From the NCBI RefSeq assembly GCF_028657945.1, contig NZ_CP059693.1:2914001-2978000 (forward strand): 64,000 nucleotides of DNA, written 5' to 3'. A program made the position numbers and the translations under genes. Under the pieces are notes generated by a model that was not told where the DNA came from, searched no databases, and saw nothing but the letters and a program-made list of their open reading frames with translations. Origin of the DNA: Thalassomonas haliotis. GTDB taxonomy: Bacteria; Pseudomonadota; Gammaproteobacteria; Enterobacterales; Alteromonadaceae. The first letter of the stretch is position 1; each line of letters opens with the position of its first letter. Below, one piece after another: positions 45,572 through 55,262 of the stretch.

Positions 45572-46627
45572 TTAATCTTGCTCAGTTATGCCGGCAAGGG
45601 CTTTGACCTGATCGGCACCATTGGGGGCGAGATCATTCATTATTTGCATAAAATCTTTATTAATCAGCGTTTTTGCCCTTTTTAACAATAAAGGAACCGG
45701 GCTGGAGGGCTCGTGTTGTTGAAAATAATCACAGATATTGTCGATGGCCTGCTCGACATCGGCCCGGCAAGAAATTTTGCCGCTATAAGCTGTGGCTGAA
45801 GTCTGCTGTTTTGTTTGTCTCGCGGGATCGGCCGGGGGGGCTGTACCAAGATCTGATTCACCTGGGCTTACTTCACTGAGATTTACTTCACTAAGGTTTG
45901 CTTCGCTAAGTTCTGCATATTTGACCAGCTGCTGGCGGGTTTTAACCAGGACGGCGATTAACTCGTCAAAATTGGGCTCCTGTTTTTGGGGATCTTGCCG
46001 AGCGAAGCTCGCCGCCAGGGTTGTTAACTGCTCGGGACAAGCTGATATTTGCCTAAACAGCCGGGCCAGGAGTGCCTGGTCGGTATCTTTAAATATCGCC
46101 CTGATCTGGCTTTCATTCAATCTGTCGGGGCTATCGGCATTTGTTAGTTCCACGGCGTCGAGATCTCTAAGGCACAAGGGACCAAAAAGCCCGGAGCTGG
46201 CCAGCTGGATATTTTTTAACGGCGTTATTGTTTTGCTGATATGGTTCAGGTTTGCCAGGGCCGATAACCTTTCGGTAGCATCCCCGTCATCCAGGGCGGG
46301 AAACAAGTTAGCCCAGTGGTCATTGACCAGGTTATTCACGGCGGTTAAACATTCGCTAAATTTGTCTATGCCCCGGCGGTTAAGGGCACACTGGCAAAGC
46401 AGGACAACCAGATTGAGATCTTTACTTTGTGTTAAAAAACCGGCGGCGGCTTTTTCTATTTCTGCCCAGTCGGGCGGGGTGGCGGGCAGGGTACGGGTAC
46501 CATCAAAACGTTCCGGCTGGCCTTCGGCCTGAAAATAAAGCGCTTCTAATCCCGGGTCATCTTCGAGGCTTTTGCCACAGGGAGAATCATTGCTGATTAT
46601 TGCTGTAATTACCTGAAAGTAATCCAT
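45572..46627 (-). CDS. tssA: T6SS assembly protein TssA (ImpA N-terminal domain)
   Basis: 351 aa. The ATG at 46627 is preferred over an upstream TTG. The ImpA_N domain is clear: SNDSPCGKSLEDDPGLEALY, PDWAEIEKAAAGFLTQSKDL, then LVVLLCQCALNRRGIDKF with ALDDGDATERLSALANLNHI. A variable Ser/Glu/Asn repeat (LSEANLSEVNLSEV, about 250-262) links to a C-terminal domain RADVEQAIDNICDYFQQHEP, SSPVPLLLKRAKTLINKDFM of the VasJ/short TssA type. TssA coordinates sheath and tube polymerisation at the baseplate. First gene of the minus-strand operon. Confidence 0.9.
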   Translation of the reverse strand: MDYFQVITAIISNDSPCGKSLEDDPGLEALYFQAEGQPERFDGTRTLPATPPDWAEIEKAAAGFLTQSKDLNLVVLLCQCALNRRGIDKFSECLTAVNNLVNDHWANLFPALDDGDATERLSALANLNHISKTITPLKNIQLASSGLFGPLCLRDLDAVELTNADSPDRLNESQIRAIFKDTDQALLARLFRQISACPEQLTTLAASFARQDPQKQEPNFDELIAVLVKTRQQLVKYAELSEANLSEVNLSEVSPGESDLGTAPPADPARQTKQQTSATAYSGKISCRADVEQAIDNICDYFQQHEPSSPVPLLLKRAKTLINKDFMQIMNDLAPNGADQVKALAGITEQD

Positions 46628-47040
46628 GCTGAGCGCCAACGTGATTAATGATCAAAGCTATCCGACAAAGATAGTATGACGATACACCCGATGAGTCTTG
46701 ACGCCTGCCTTGCGGGCATCATCAAAGCCCATAGATCGGAGTAAGCATAGTTCAAATATAGCACAATGCAATGGCAGTACAGGCATAGCAACAACTGGAT
46801 TGAAATTGATTTGCTCAGAAACTGGGCAGTCGAAAATCTAACTGCTATATTTTACGGGCTAACGGGGTTTTATGGTTTTTTCTCAATATTTCTCCTGTGC
46901 TATTGGCCTTGGCGGGGCCAACGGGTCCGGCGCATGCTGACGGGCTTTAATCGCCGGTATCGAACAGGGAATTTTGCTAGCAGACGATTGATGAATACTT
47001 TCCGGATAAGGAGCTATGACTAACTGGCAAAGGTAAAATT
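46628..47040. other. Divergent promoter region between the T6SS operon and the kinase gene
   Basis: About 410 bases separating two divergent transcripts. I see no clear sigma54 GG-N10-GC site. An 85-codon open frame at 46766-47023 lacks family similarity and a ribosome site, so I do not call it. A GC-poor stretch at 46690-46780 is the likely place for tssA promoter elements. Confidence 0.45.
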
Positions 47041-50000
47041 ATGTCGGAAATTGCAATACCCGGCTATGAAATCATGGAATTGCTAGGGAAGGGGGGCATG
47101 GCGTCCGTCTATAAGGCGAGGCATATCAACCTGGATCGTGAAGTCGCTCTGAAAATAATGGATGAAAGTCTCAATGCTGATCAAAGTTTCAGCGAGCGCT
47201 TTGTCCGTGAAGCCAAAATCTCTGCAAAACTGATGCATCCGAACATTATTCAGGTGTATGACGTCGGTCATATCAACAAGCACAACTTCTTATCCATGGA
47301 ATACATTTGCGGTGGTGATCTCGCCGGTATTATCCACAATGACTTAGACCTTAAGCTGGTGCACCAGTGTATCGGTGAAATGGCGCTTGCCCTGGATTTC
47401 TCCCACAGCAAAGGGGTTATCCACCGGGATATCAAACCCAGCAATATTTTGATCCGTGAGAACGGCAGCTTTGCCCTGGCAGATTTTGGCATTGCCCGCC
47501 GGGAAGACTCCAAGACCAATATGACCATTGCCGGTAGTGTGATGGGAACCCCAAAATATATGAGTCCGGAGCAGGCTATGGGTGATGAACTTGACGGGCG
47601 TTCCGATTTATACAGCCTGGGAGTGGTTTTTTATGAAATGCTCACCAAAAAGGTCCCTTATGAAGCCAGTTCCTCCGTCGGTACCGCGATTAAGCATTTA
47701 AATGATGCCATTCCGTTATTACCGAAAAAACTTGAGCGATATCAGCAGTTCTTAAATACTGCGATGGCGAAAAAGCCCGAAAACAGGCATGCATCGGGGC
47801 TTGCCATGTATGACGCGCTTCAGGCCCTGGCCGGCGAAGACCATCAGGATACCGTGGTTTATTCACGTACCGAATTAAACCGTGCGTTAAACAAACGGCA
47901 AATGGCTGAACAGCCAAAAATCGTCAATATTTCCGCTTTTGTGTCGTTAACCCGGGAAAAACTGACGGCCTGTGCCGGGAAATGCATTGATTTGATTGTT
48001 AAATGTTATGCAGGGCTTAAAGGCAAAGCTGCCCGCTTTCCCGTAAAGCAAGCCGGGGAATATGGTGCGCGGTTAATGGAAGCGGGCAGTATGTTTTTGC
48101 GCCGACTGAGCTTGCGGGGTAAAAAATTTTATGCCCAATGTCAGCAGGCTCCGGCATTTTCGCGGGTAAAAAATATCTTGCCGGTAGTGGTAGCGGCACT
48201 TTTTGTGTTATGGATTTTGCTGTTGCCCTTTATTGGCGAACAGGAAAACCAGGTTAAAGCACAATTTGCCCAACAGCAGTTATTTATTCAGGCAGAGCAG
48301 GCCTTAAGCCACTTGCAATATGCACAGGCGGCGGGCATTTTTGCCGAGATTTTACAACGTGATGGCACTAATGTGCGGGCCAGGCAAGGGCTGGATAACA
48401 GTATCGAGGAAATGACCGGGCAAGTATCCCGGTTAATCGCAAGCCACCAAGTGGTAAAGGCGAAAGCGCTGTTGCAGGCCCTGTCGGCCATAGACGGTAA
48501 CCATCCGCAGCTGGCGGCTTTTACCCGCCAGGTGAATGCCCTTGAAAAGCAGGTACAGGGGCAACAGGCTACACGGGAAGAAATCCGTACTTTGATGGCA
48601 CAAATCAATAGCGGGCTAACGCCTGAAAAGATCAGCGTCGGGCAAGTTGAAAACCTGCTGGCCAGGCAGCTGCAGCTGGCCAGTCTGCAGCCGAAAAGCC
48701 AGGAGGTACAAACCCTCAAGGCGGTGATTTTTCATAAAGCCATCGACAGTGGCAAGTTATATTTGCAGCAGCAGGATATAGAGCAAACAAAGCAGCTTCT
48801 GGCAATTGCCAGAAAACTGCTGCCGGATCATCCCAGTGTCCGCTCCCTTAATGCCGCTATTGATGCCTATGGTGACAACTCTGCTGTGGCACAAGAAAAG
48901 CGGGCACTTAAGGCCAGACAAGTGGAACGTTACCTGGCGCAGGCTGAAAATGCTTTTGGGCAAAAGAATTATTACGCCGAAGCCGGACTCAGTGCCTATT
49001 TTCTCTATGTGGTGGTGCTTGAGCTCCAGCCGGATAATGCCGTAGCCATTAAGGGCATGAATGATACCGTGGCGGCGATAGAGCAGCAGGCCATTGACGC
49101 AATAAACCGTTCGGATATCACCAGTGCCCGTCAGGCGGTATATCGCCTGTCACGTGTCGCCAAAGCGCAGGAGCGGGTGATCGACGCAAATAACGCCCTG
49201 TTGGCAAAAGTAACTCAAAGCGGGAGCAAACCTGTGGCACAGGCGCAGCTAACGGCCCTGTTAGCTCAAGGGGAGAGCGATTTGCAGCATTACCCCCTTA
49301 ATCTTAACCGTTTAACTTCGGCCCTGAATGCTTACCGTAAGGTGTTATTGCAGCAGCCGTTTGAGGGCCAGGCCCTTGAAGGCTACCGGCGTTTAAGCGA
49401 GTTGTTTCTCACCTTCGCCCAGGAGCGTAGCGCCGGCGGCAATTATCCTGTGGTGCTGACGGCGCTGGAGCAGGCGATCACTTTAAATCCCGATAACCCG
49501 TTGGCGATTAACCTGTTTAACCAAATACAGGATGAAATTGCCAAAAAAGAGAAGCTACTCACCAGCAAGCAGCTGCTGGCAAAAGCCGAAGCAGCAGGCG
49601 AAAAAGCACTATGGCTTGATGCTGTTTTGGCCTATGCCCGGCTGTTGCAACTTTTGCCGACACATGAAAAGGCAAAAGACGGCTATGTGCAGGTGAAAGC
49701 CGAGTTGTTTAACTTGTTGTCAACAGACATTAAACGCAATCGCCTGACCTTAACGCGGCAAAAAATGGCGACCCTGTCACCCTATCTTGAAGAAGATCCC
49801 GGGTTTATCAAACTCTATCAAGATCTTGAGTTTGCCCAGGCGCAATGGGATGAAAAACAGGCCCGTCGGCGGGCTTCAATTCCGGATAAAATCCAAAAAG
49901 CGAGGGCGCTGGTGAAAAGCGGCAACCTGACCTTACCCTGGAATAACAGCGCCCATTATTATTATCAGCAGGTGTTGGCGATAGACCCCCAAAATGTCCA

Positions 50001-50187
50001 GGCAAAAAAAGGCCTGGACCGCATCTATAAACAACTGGTAAGCATGGCGGACGGTTATTTGAACCAGGGAGAATTAAAAAAAGCCCGGGTCTTTTATAAC
50101 CGCCTGGCCAAGCTGGCCCCGTCACGGCCTGAGTTGGCGGTTTTGAAATCGAAAATGGCATTGCTGGAGAAAAGCTCCAATAATTAA
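47041..50187 (+). CDS. Membrane serine/threonine protein kinase with large repeat domain (T6SS-associated, PpkA/Stk type)
   Basis: 1048 aa. Eukaryotic-like kinase domain about 8-265: glycine loop LLGKGGMASVYKA, Lys38 in VALKIM, Glu57, catalytic HRD (128-130) in VIHRDIKPSNIL, DFG Asp148 in LADFGIAR, and GTPKYMSPEQ. All key residues are present, so it is predicted active. A basic juxtamembrane region is followed by one TM helix near 380-400 (VVVAALFVLWILLLPFIG) and a roughly 640-residue extracytoplasmic part of TPR-like helical repeats (for example QAEQALSHLQYAQAAGIFAE). T6SS kinases (PpkA) post-translationally trigger assembly. No FHA protein or phosphatase partner is encoded nearby. It starts the plus-strand kinase-vgrG-DUF6484 unit. 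Confidence 0.9.
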   Translation: MSEIAIPGYEIMELLGKGGMASVYKARHINLDREVALKIMDESLNADQSFSERFVREAKISAKLMHPNIIQVYDVGHINKHNFLSMEYICGGDLAGIIHNDLDLKLVHQCIGEMALALDFSHSKGVIHRDIKPSNILIRENGSFALADFGIARREDSKTNMTIAGSVMGTPKYMSPEQAMGDELDGRSDLYSLGVVFYEMLTKKVPYEASSSVGTAIKHLNDAIPLLPKKLERYQQFLNTAMAKKPENRHASGLAMYDALQALAGEDHQDTVVYSRTELNRALNKRQMAEQPKIVNISAFVSLTREKLTACAGKCIDLIVKCYAGLKGKAARFPVKQAGEYGARLMEAGSMFLRRLSLRGKKFYAQCQQAPAFSRVKNILPVVVAALFVLWILLLPFIGEQENQVKAQFAQQQLFIQAEQALSHLQYAQAAGIFAEILQRDGTNVRARQGLDNSIEEMTGQVSRLIASHQVVKAKALLQALSAIDGNHPQLAAFTRQVNALEKQVQGQQATREEIRTLMAQINSGLTPEKISVGQVENLLARQLQLASLQPKSQEVQTLKAVIFHKAIDSGKLYLQQQDIEQTKQLLAIARKLLPDHPSVRSLNAAIDAYGDNSAVAQEKRALKARQVERYLAQAENAFGQKNYYAEAGLSAYFLYVVVLELQPDNAVAIKGMNDTVAAIEQQAIDAINRSDITSARQAVYRLSRVAKAQERVIDANNALLAKVTQSGSKPVAQAQLTALLAQGESDLQHYPLNLNRLTSALNAYRKVLLQQPFEGQALEGYRRLSELFLTFAQERSAGGNYPVVLTALEQAITLNPDNPLAINLFNQIQDEIAKKEKLLTSKQLLAKAEAAGEKALWLDAVLAYARLLQLLPTHEKAKDGYVQVKAELFNLLSTDIKRNRLTLTRQKMATLSPYLEEDPGFIKLYQDLEFAQAQWDEKQARRRASIPDKIQKARALVKSGNLTLPWNNSAHYYYQQVLAIDPQNVQAKKGLDRIYKQLVSMADGYLNQGELKKARVFYNRLAKLAPSRPELAVLKSKMALLEKSSNN

Positions 50188-50241
50188 CACAGAGATCCCC
50201 GGGTTGTCCCGGTAAGCCTACTGTAAAGAAAGGACAGTATT

Positions 50242-52290
50242 TTGGCGACTCAAAACAAGCGGCAGTTTGCCATCAGCACCCCGTTGGCAAGCGATAAACT
50301 TTTATTATATAAGTTGCAGGGCGTTGAAGCCTTAGCCGCCCCTTTCCATTACAAGTTAGAACTTTTCAGCGAAGATAACTGTATTAACAGCGATGAATTG
50401 CTGGCGAAAAGCGTGACGGTTTCTATTGCCACAGCCGATGGCAGCCCGCGGTATATCAATGGTTATGTTACCGAATTTTATCAAATGGAGCCCTATGGCG
50501 ATCAATTCAGGTATTTTGCCGAAATCCGTCCCTGGTTATGGCTGCTGACCTTAAGTGAAAACTGCCGTATTTTCCAAAAGCAAAGTTACCCTGAGATCAT
50601 CAAAACCGTGTTTGATGAACTGGGCTTTAGTGATGTGGCAGATCATTTAAGCGGCTCGTATCCCGCCAAAGATTATGTGGTGCAGTTTAATGAGAGCGAT
50701 TTTGACTTTATCTCGCGCTTGCTGGCCCAGGAAGGGATCTTTTATTTTTTCAAGCACAGTGAAAATAATCATATCCTGGTGCTGGTGGATGAGAATAGTT
50801 CGCTGGAGAAAATAGGCGACATTCATTACCGGGCAAGCGAATACCGCCGCCAGCAGCGACAAAGTGCCTTTATTGAACAGTGGCAGCAACACAAAAAAGT
50901 GTGCACCGGCGGGGTAAGAAGAACCGATTACGACTATCATTCGCCGGCAAAAAATCTCGAAACCCTGGCCAGCGATCCCGCTTTACCGTCATTATCGGCA
51001 TTTGAACGTTTTCGTTATCCGGGGAAATATCAACAAAGATCTTTGGGGGACAACTATACCCGGCTGTTGATGGAAAGCGAAAACAAGCGCTTTGAAACCT
51101 TATCCGGGGCCAGCAACCACCGCCTGCTCACCGCCGGCAGTGTTTTTAACTTAACCGAGTATTTCAGGGAACAGCAAAACCGGGATTATCTTGCCGTCTC
51201 TGCAACTTTAGCCATAGAAAACGATGATTTTAAAGCCGGCAGCGGTGAGGAAGAGCAAGATGTTTATCGCTGCCAGTTTATGGCGATCCCGGCGGATACG
51301 AGTTTTCGTCCGGATTTTAAAGTAAAAAAACCTATTATGTATGGCCCGCAAACGGCAGTGGTGGTGGGGAAAAGCGGCGAGGAGATCTGGACCGACGAAT
51401 TCGGCCGGGTCAAAGTGCAATTTCATTGGGATCGCCAGGGAGCATGTGACGAGAACAGCTCCTGCTGGATTCGGGTGTCCCAGGTACATGCCGGCAGTGG
51501 TTTTGGCGGTATTGATATTCCCCGCATCGGGGAAGAAGTTATTGTCGAATTTCTCGGCGGAGATCCCGACCGGCCGATTATTACCGGCAGGGTTTATAAC
51601 GGTCAAAATAAAAGCCCGAATTCCCTGCCGGCAAAAGCTATGGTGAGCGGCTTAAAATCCCGCAGTACCCCAAAAGGCAGCGGCGACAACAGTTTGATGT
51701 TTGATGACAGCAAAGACAGCGAGCTTATTTTACTGCATGGCCAGCATGATATGGAAAAAAATATTGACCATGATGAAACGGTAACCATAGGCAATGATCG
51801 CAGCGAAAATGTCGGTAATGATGAAAGTATTACCATAGGCAATAACCGCAACGAATCTGTGGCAAAAGATGAAAGTATCAGTATCGGGGAGAATCGCAGT
51901 TTAACCGTAGCGAAAGATAATAATGAAGTTATCGATAAAAACGAAACCGTTACCATAGGCGCCAACCGGACGTTAACCGTAGCTCATAATTTAACGGAAA
52001 CCGTGGATAAAGATAAATCTGTAACGGTTTCAGGCGAGGTGCTTGAGAAATACGAGAAAAGTCAAAGTGTGACTGTCGGTAAAGATTATCTGCAACAGGT
52101 TGATAAAAAAGTTGTGATCTCCGCCGGCGATGAAATCTGCGTGACCACCGGCGATGCAAAAGTTGTGATGAAAAAAAATGGCGATATCACCATCAAAGGC
52201 AAGAATATTACCCTGGATGCCAGCGGTAAAGTCAATATTAAGGCCGGCGGCAATGTTATTATTAAAGGGGCAAAAATCACTCAAAATTAA
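50242..52290 (+). CDS. vgrG: T6SS spike protein VgrG
   Basis: 682 aa. TTG start at 50242 with AAAGGA 7 nt upstream. The gp27-like part begins FAISTPLASDKLLLYKLQG with YVVQFNESDFDFISRLLAQE and GIFYFFKHSE. The gp5 OB domain carries WTDEFGRVKVQFHWDRQG and RIGEEVIVEFLGGDPDRPII. A C-terminal beta-prism needle of about 28-residue periodic TIGxNRxxxVxxDE repeats (about 505-600) follows, ending KITQN with no extra effector domain. Effectors must therefore ride through adaptors. The partner DUF6484 gene follows by 38 bp. Confidence 0.95.
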   Translation: MATQNKRQFAISTPLASDKLLLYKLQGVEALAAPFHYKLELFSEDNCINSDELLAKSVTVSIATADGSPRYINGYVTEFYQMEPYGDQFRYFAEIRPWLWLLTLSENCRIFQKQSYPEIIKTVFDELGFSDVADHLSGSYPAKDYVVQFNESDFDFISRLLAQEGIFYFFKHSENNHILVLVDENSSLEKIGDIHYRASEYRRQQRQSAFIEQWQQHKKVCTGGVRRTDYDYHSPAKNLETLASDPALPSLSAFERFRYPGKYQQRSLGDNYTRLLMESENKRFETLSGASNHRLLTAGSVFNLTEYFREQQNRDYLAVSATLAIENDDFKAGSGEEEQDVYRCQFMAIPADTSFRPDFKVKKPIMYGPQTAVVVGKSGEEIWTDEFGRVKVQFHWDRQGACDENSSCWIRVSQVHAGSGFGGIDIPRIGEEVIVEFLGGDPDRPIITGRVYNGQNKSPNSLPAKAMVSGLKSRSTPKGSGDNSLMFDDSKDSELILLHGQHDMEKNIDHDETVTIGNDRSENVGNDESITIGNNRNESVAKDESISIGENRSLTVAKDNNEVIDKNETVTIGANRTLTVAHNLTETVDKDKSVTVSGEVLEKYEKSQSVTVGKDYLQQVDKKVVISAGDEICVTTGDAKVVMKKNGDITIKGKNITLDASGKVNIKAGGNVIIKGAKITQN

Positions 52291-52328
52291 CCGGCCGGGT
52301 GAAATTCTTTGAATTTATGGAGGCAAAG

Positions 52329-52826
52329 ATGCAAGAGCTGCTTAATGAAAAAGGCCAGAAACAAGCGTTACACGGTGTTGTTATCGGCGTATTGGTAGGC
52401 TTTTCCAAAGACGATGCGCCTTTGGTGGTGTATGGTGAAAACCCCAGCGAGGAGCCGGTTATTGCCCAAACAACCGTGTTGCTTGAACATCAGCATTTGG
52501 GTAAGAAACTGGCATTGTTGTTTACCGGAGGAGATCCCCTTAAGCCGATGATTATCGGGCCTTTGCTCGAGCCCCAAGGCAATGAATCCGGCGCAAAGCC
52601 CGGCAAAGGGCCAAGTGAGGAGTCTAAGGGCCAGTATCAACCGCTAGAGTTAACTCTTGACGGCAAACGCCTGGTATTAACGGCAAAAAACGAGCTGGTA
52701 TTGAGATGCGGCGAAGCAAGCATCACTTTGAAAAAAAATGGCAAAATCTTATTAAGCGGGACCAATCTATTAAGCCGGGCGCAATTTGCCAACCGCATCA
52801 AAGGCGGTTCGGTACAAATAAACTGA
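52329..52826 (+). CDS. DUF6484 domain protein, VgrG-linked
   Basis: 165 aa from the ATG at 52329, chosen because GGAGG lies 5 nt upstream; a GTG at 52299 is less likely. The N-terminal part (LHGVVIGVLVGFSKDDAPLV, VLLEHQHLGKKLALLFTGGD, then PLKPMIIGPLLEP) matches DUF6484 as I recall it, an OB-like domain found near vgrG. The C-terminal part ELVLRCGEASITLKKNGKIL resembles the VgrG spike tail (compare 'DITLKKNG' repeats). A spike-tip adaptor or extension is plausible; there is no PAAR motif. It ends the plus-strand unit. Confidence 0.75.
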   Translation: MQELLNEKGQKQALHGVVIGVLVGFSKDDAPLVVYGENPSEEPVIAQTTVLLEHQHLGKKLALLFTGGDPLKPMIIGPLLEPQGNESGAKPGKGPSEESKGQYQPLELTLDGKRLVLTAKNELVLRCGEASITLKKNGKILLSGTNLLSRAQFANRIKGGSVQIN

Positions 52827-52931
52827 CACTAGGCCCATAGCTGACTAAGTTCATAGCCTGCCCGATTTTTCTGGGTCTGGCGTAGATGAAAGGGAGGGGA
52901 ATATGTAAGGCGGATAGTACCGGCCATGGCT

Positions 52932-53255
52932 TTATACGATCAGTTGCGGCAGTTTATTGGCGATACCATTGAAGTTGTCGGCATCTTCAGGCGCCGGAAT
53001 AACTTCGGTGATCACCGGCCAGATTTCGCTGAGTTCTTCATTCAACTTTAAAAATGGCTGCTGGTCTGCTGGCAGGGCATCTTCCTGGAAGATAGCTTCG
53101 GCGGGGCATTCCGGCACACATAACTCGCAATCGATACAGACATTGGGGTTGATGGCTAAAAAGTTCGGTCCCTGGTGAAAGGCATCCACCGGACAGACCG
53201 CCACACAGTCGGTATATTTACATTTTATACAATTATCTGTTACTACAAACGCCAT
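52932..53255 (-). CDS. fdxA: 7Fe-8S ferredoxin FdxA
   Basis: 107 aa from the ATG at 53255, with GGAG 6 nt upstream (the longer frame starts inside a different context). N-terminal cysteine pattern [18 protein letters not shown] and [16 protein letters not shown] give one [3Fe-4S] and one [4Fe-4S] cluster, with the FdxA-type C-terminal extension ([19 protein letters not shown]). Electron carrier; partners unknown. Single gene, convergent with the T6SS plus-strand unit. Confidence 0.94.
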   Translation of the reverse strand: MAFVVTDNCIKCKYTDCVAVCPVDAFHQGPNFLAINPNVCIDCELCVPECPAEAIFQEDALPADQQPFLKLNEELSEIWPVITEVIPAPEDADNFNGIANKLPQLIV

Positions 53256-53657
53256 GATTTTCTCCGCCAACTCCGCCGTTTAAACTGACAAATTTTTCCA
53301 CTATCTGCTCAGGCGGCGAGATCATACCCGTTATCGGGGTAATTTCAATGGTTATGATGAAATTATTCATGCCCGGGAAACGCCAGCAAAAAGAAAAATA
53401 TTTCCGCCAACGGCGCTTTTGCAGTAGAATGCGCCCCGGATCCCCGCTGTTAATCTGTTTGCCAGGTATTTTCCGGCTGTTTTTTCCCGCTTTGTGTGCC
53501 TTTTGTCTTTGGCTAGCACACAAGCCCGGCATTGACTATCAGCTTAGCCGAGAATAAACGAGTGGGAGGATCTGTACGATTTAAGCTGTAGAAAACTGCC
53601 CGGCAACAGATCTGCCCAGCTTAGCTTTGATAAGATTTACATGACTGGAATTCCCGG
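53256..53657. other. Intergenic region between fdxA and the flavoprotein gene
   Basis: About 400 bases of divergent upstream DNA. A 69-codon frame (53348-53557) is Arg/Phe-rich with no ribosome site and is not called. No other structure noted. Confidence 0.45.
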
Positions 53658-55262
53658 ATGATACGAATATCGAACATCAAATTACCCTTAGATCATAGCC
53701 AGGAAGCACTGGATGCCCAGGTATTATCCTGCCTGAAAATTAGCCCGGAGCAAGTGGTTAAGAGCACAGTTTTTCGCCGCGGCATAGATGCGCGCAATAA
53801 AAAGTCGATTTTTCTGATGTATACCCTGGATGTCGAAACCAGGCTTGATGATGAGCTGCTGGCAAAGTTTGACCGGGATCCGAATATTAAAAAAACACCG
53901 GATATGGCGTATAAATTTGTCGCACAGGCAGGCGAAGATCTGCAAGAGCGCCCCGTGGTGGTGGGTTTTGGTCCCTGCGGCATTTTTGTTGGCCTGGTTT
54001 TAGCGGAAATGGGTTATAAACCTATTATTCTTGACCGGGGTAAAGAAGTGCGCGAGCGCACCAAAGACACCTTTGGTTTTTGGCGCAAAAAACAGCTTAA
54101 TACCGAATCCAACGTGCAGTACGGCGAAGGCGGGGCCGGTACTTTCTCCGACGGTAAGTTATCAACACAAATCAAAGATAAAAAACACTACAGCCGTAAA
54201 GTCTTAAATGAATTTGTAGACGCCGGTGCACCCGAAGAAATTCTCTATGTCAGTAAACCCCATATAGGTACCTTTAAGCTGGTCTCTATGGTGGAAAAAA
54301 TGCGCGCTAAAATTATTGCCCTCGGCGGTGAAATCCGTTTTGGCGCCCGGGTGGATGATCTGCACCTGGAGGATGGCCAGGTAACCGGCTTGACCCTGGC
54401 GGACGGCTCACAAATTAAGTCAAAGCATATCGCCCTGGCCATAGGCCATAGTGCCCGGGACACCTTCGAGATGATCCACAACAAGGGAATATATGTTGAA
54501 GCTAAGCCGTTTTCGGTAGGTTTTCGGGTGGAACACAAGCAATCCCTGATAGATAAAAATTATTATGGTGAATTCGCCGGTCACCCCACCTTAGGGGCCG
54601 CCGACTATAAGCTGGTGCATCACTGCAATAATGGCCGCTCTGTCTATAGCTTCTGTATGTGTCCGGGGGGCACGGTTGTTGCGGCAACGTCCGAAGAAAA
54701 CCGCGTGGTTACCAACGGCATGAGCCAGTATTCCCGTAACGAAATGAATGCCAACAGTGCCATCGTCGTTGGTATTGACCCTTCAGATTATCCGGGGCAT
54801 CCGCTGGCGGGGATCGATTTTCAGCGTCAATTGGAAAGCGCCGCCTATCAGCTTGGCGGTGAAAATTATGATGCGCCGGCGCAGCTGGTGGGGGATTTTC
54901 TTAAAGGGAAATCGTCGCAGTCTTTGGGCGAAGTAGAACCTTCCTATAAACCGGGTATTAAGTTAACGGATCTGTCGAAGCTGCTGCCGGATTACTGTAT
55001 TGATGCCATCCGTGAAGCTTTACCGGCCTTTAACCGTAAGATCAAAGGTTTTGCCATGGATGAAGCGACCCTGACCGGGGTGGAAACCCGTACTTCTTCA
55101 CCGATTTGTATCAAACGTGACGACAGCTTGCAAAGCCTTAATACCCGTGGACTTTTCCCTGCGGGAGAAGGGGCCGGTTATGCCGGGGGCATTATGTCCG
55201 CCGCCATTGACGGCATTAAAGTGGCAGAAGCCATGGCATTAAGCATTAACGGCGATAACTAG
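53658..55262 (+). CDS. FAD-dependent dehydrogenase, COG2509 family
   Basis: 534 aa. A short N-terminal domain (about 1-90: RISNIKLPLDHSQEALDAQV ... RGIDARNKKSIFLMYTLDVE) precedes the dinucleotide fold with VVVGFGPCGIFVGLVLAEMG (about 98-117) and GEGGAGTFSDGKLSTQIKDK. The C-terminus GLFPAGEGAGYAGGIMSAAI closes the FAD site. This matches the uncharacterised COG2509 flavoproteins. Reaction unknown. The ATG at 53658 has no strong ribosome site but fits the family's N-terminus. Single gene. Confidence 0.85.
   Translation: MIRISNIKLPLDHSQEALDAQVLSCLKISPEQVVKSTVFRRGIDARNKKSIFLMYTLDVETRLDDELLAKFDRDPNIKKTPDMAYKFVAQAGEDLQERPVVVGFGPCGIFVGLVLAEMGYKPIILDRGKEVRERTKDTFGFWRKKQLNTESNVQYGEGGAGTFSDGKLSTQIKDKKHYSRKVLNEFVDAGAPEEILYVSKPHIGTFKLVSMVEKMRAKIIALGGEIRFGARVDDLHLEDGQVTGLTLADGSQIKSKHIALAIGHSARDTFEMIHNKGIYVEAKPFSVGFRVEHKQSLIDKNYYGEFAGHPTLGAADYKLVHHCNNGRSVYSFCMCPGGTVVAATSEENRVVTNGMSQYSRNEMNANSAIVVGIDPSDYPGHPLAGIDFQRQLESAAYQLGGENYDAPAQLVGDFLKGKSSQSLGEVEPSYKPGIKLTDLSKLLPDYCIDAIREALPAFNRKIKGFAMDEATLTGVETRTSSPICIKRDDSLQSLNTRGLFPAGEGAGYAGGIMSAAIDGIKVAEAMALSINGDN

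Noticed and set aside
45792-46532. 246-codon plus-strand frame opposite tssA
   Set aside because: Ser/Arg/Leu-rich antisense shadow of tssA, which has clear ImpA_N motifs.
46766-47023. 85-codon frame with one hydrophobic stretch between tssA and the kinase gene
   Set aside because: No ribosome site, no recognisable family, and it lies in the divergent promoter region.
46628-47040. Possible sigma54 promoter for the T6SS operon
   Set aside because: No GG-N10-GC pair with the flanking consensus could be found by eye.
53348-53557. 69-codon Arg/Phe-rich frame
   Set aside because: No start signal and composition unlike neighbouring genes.
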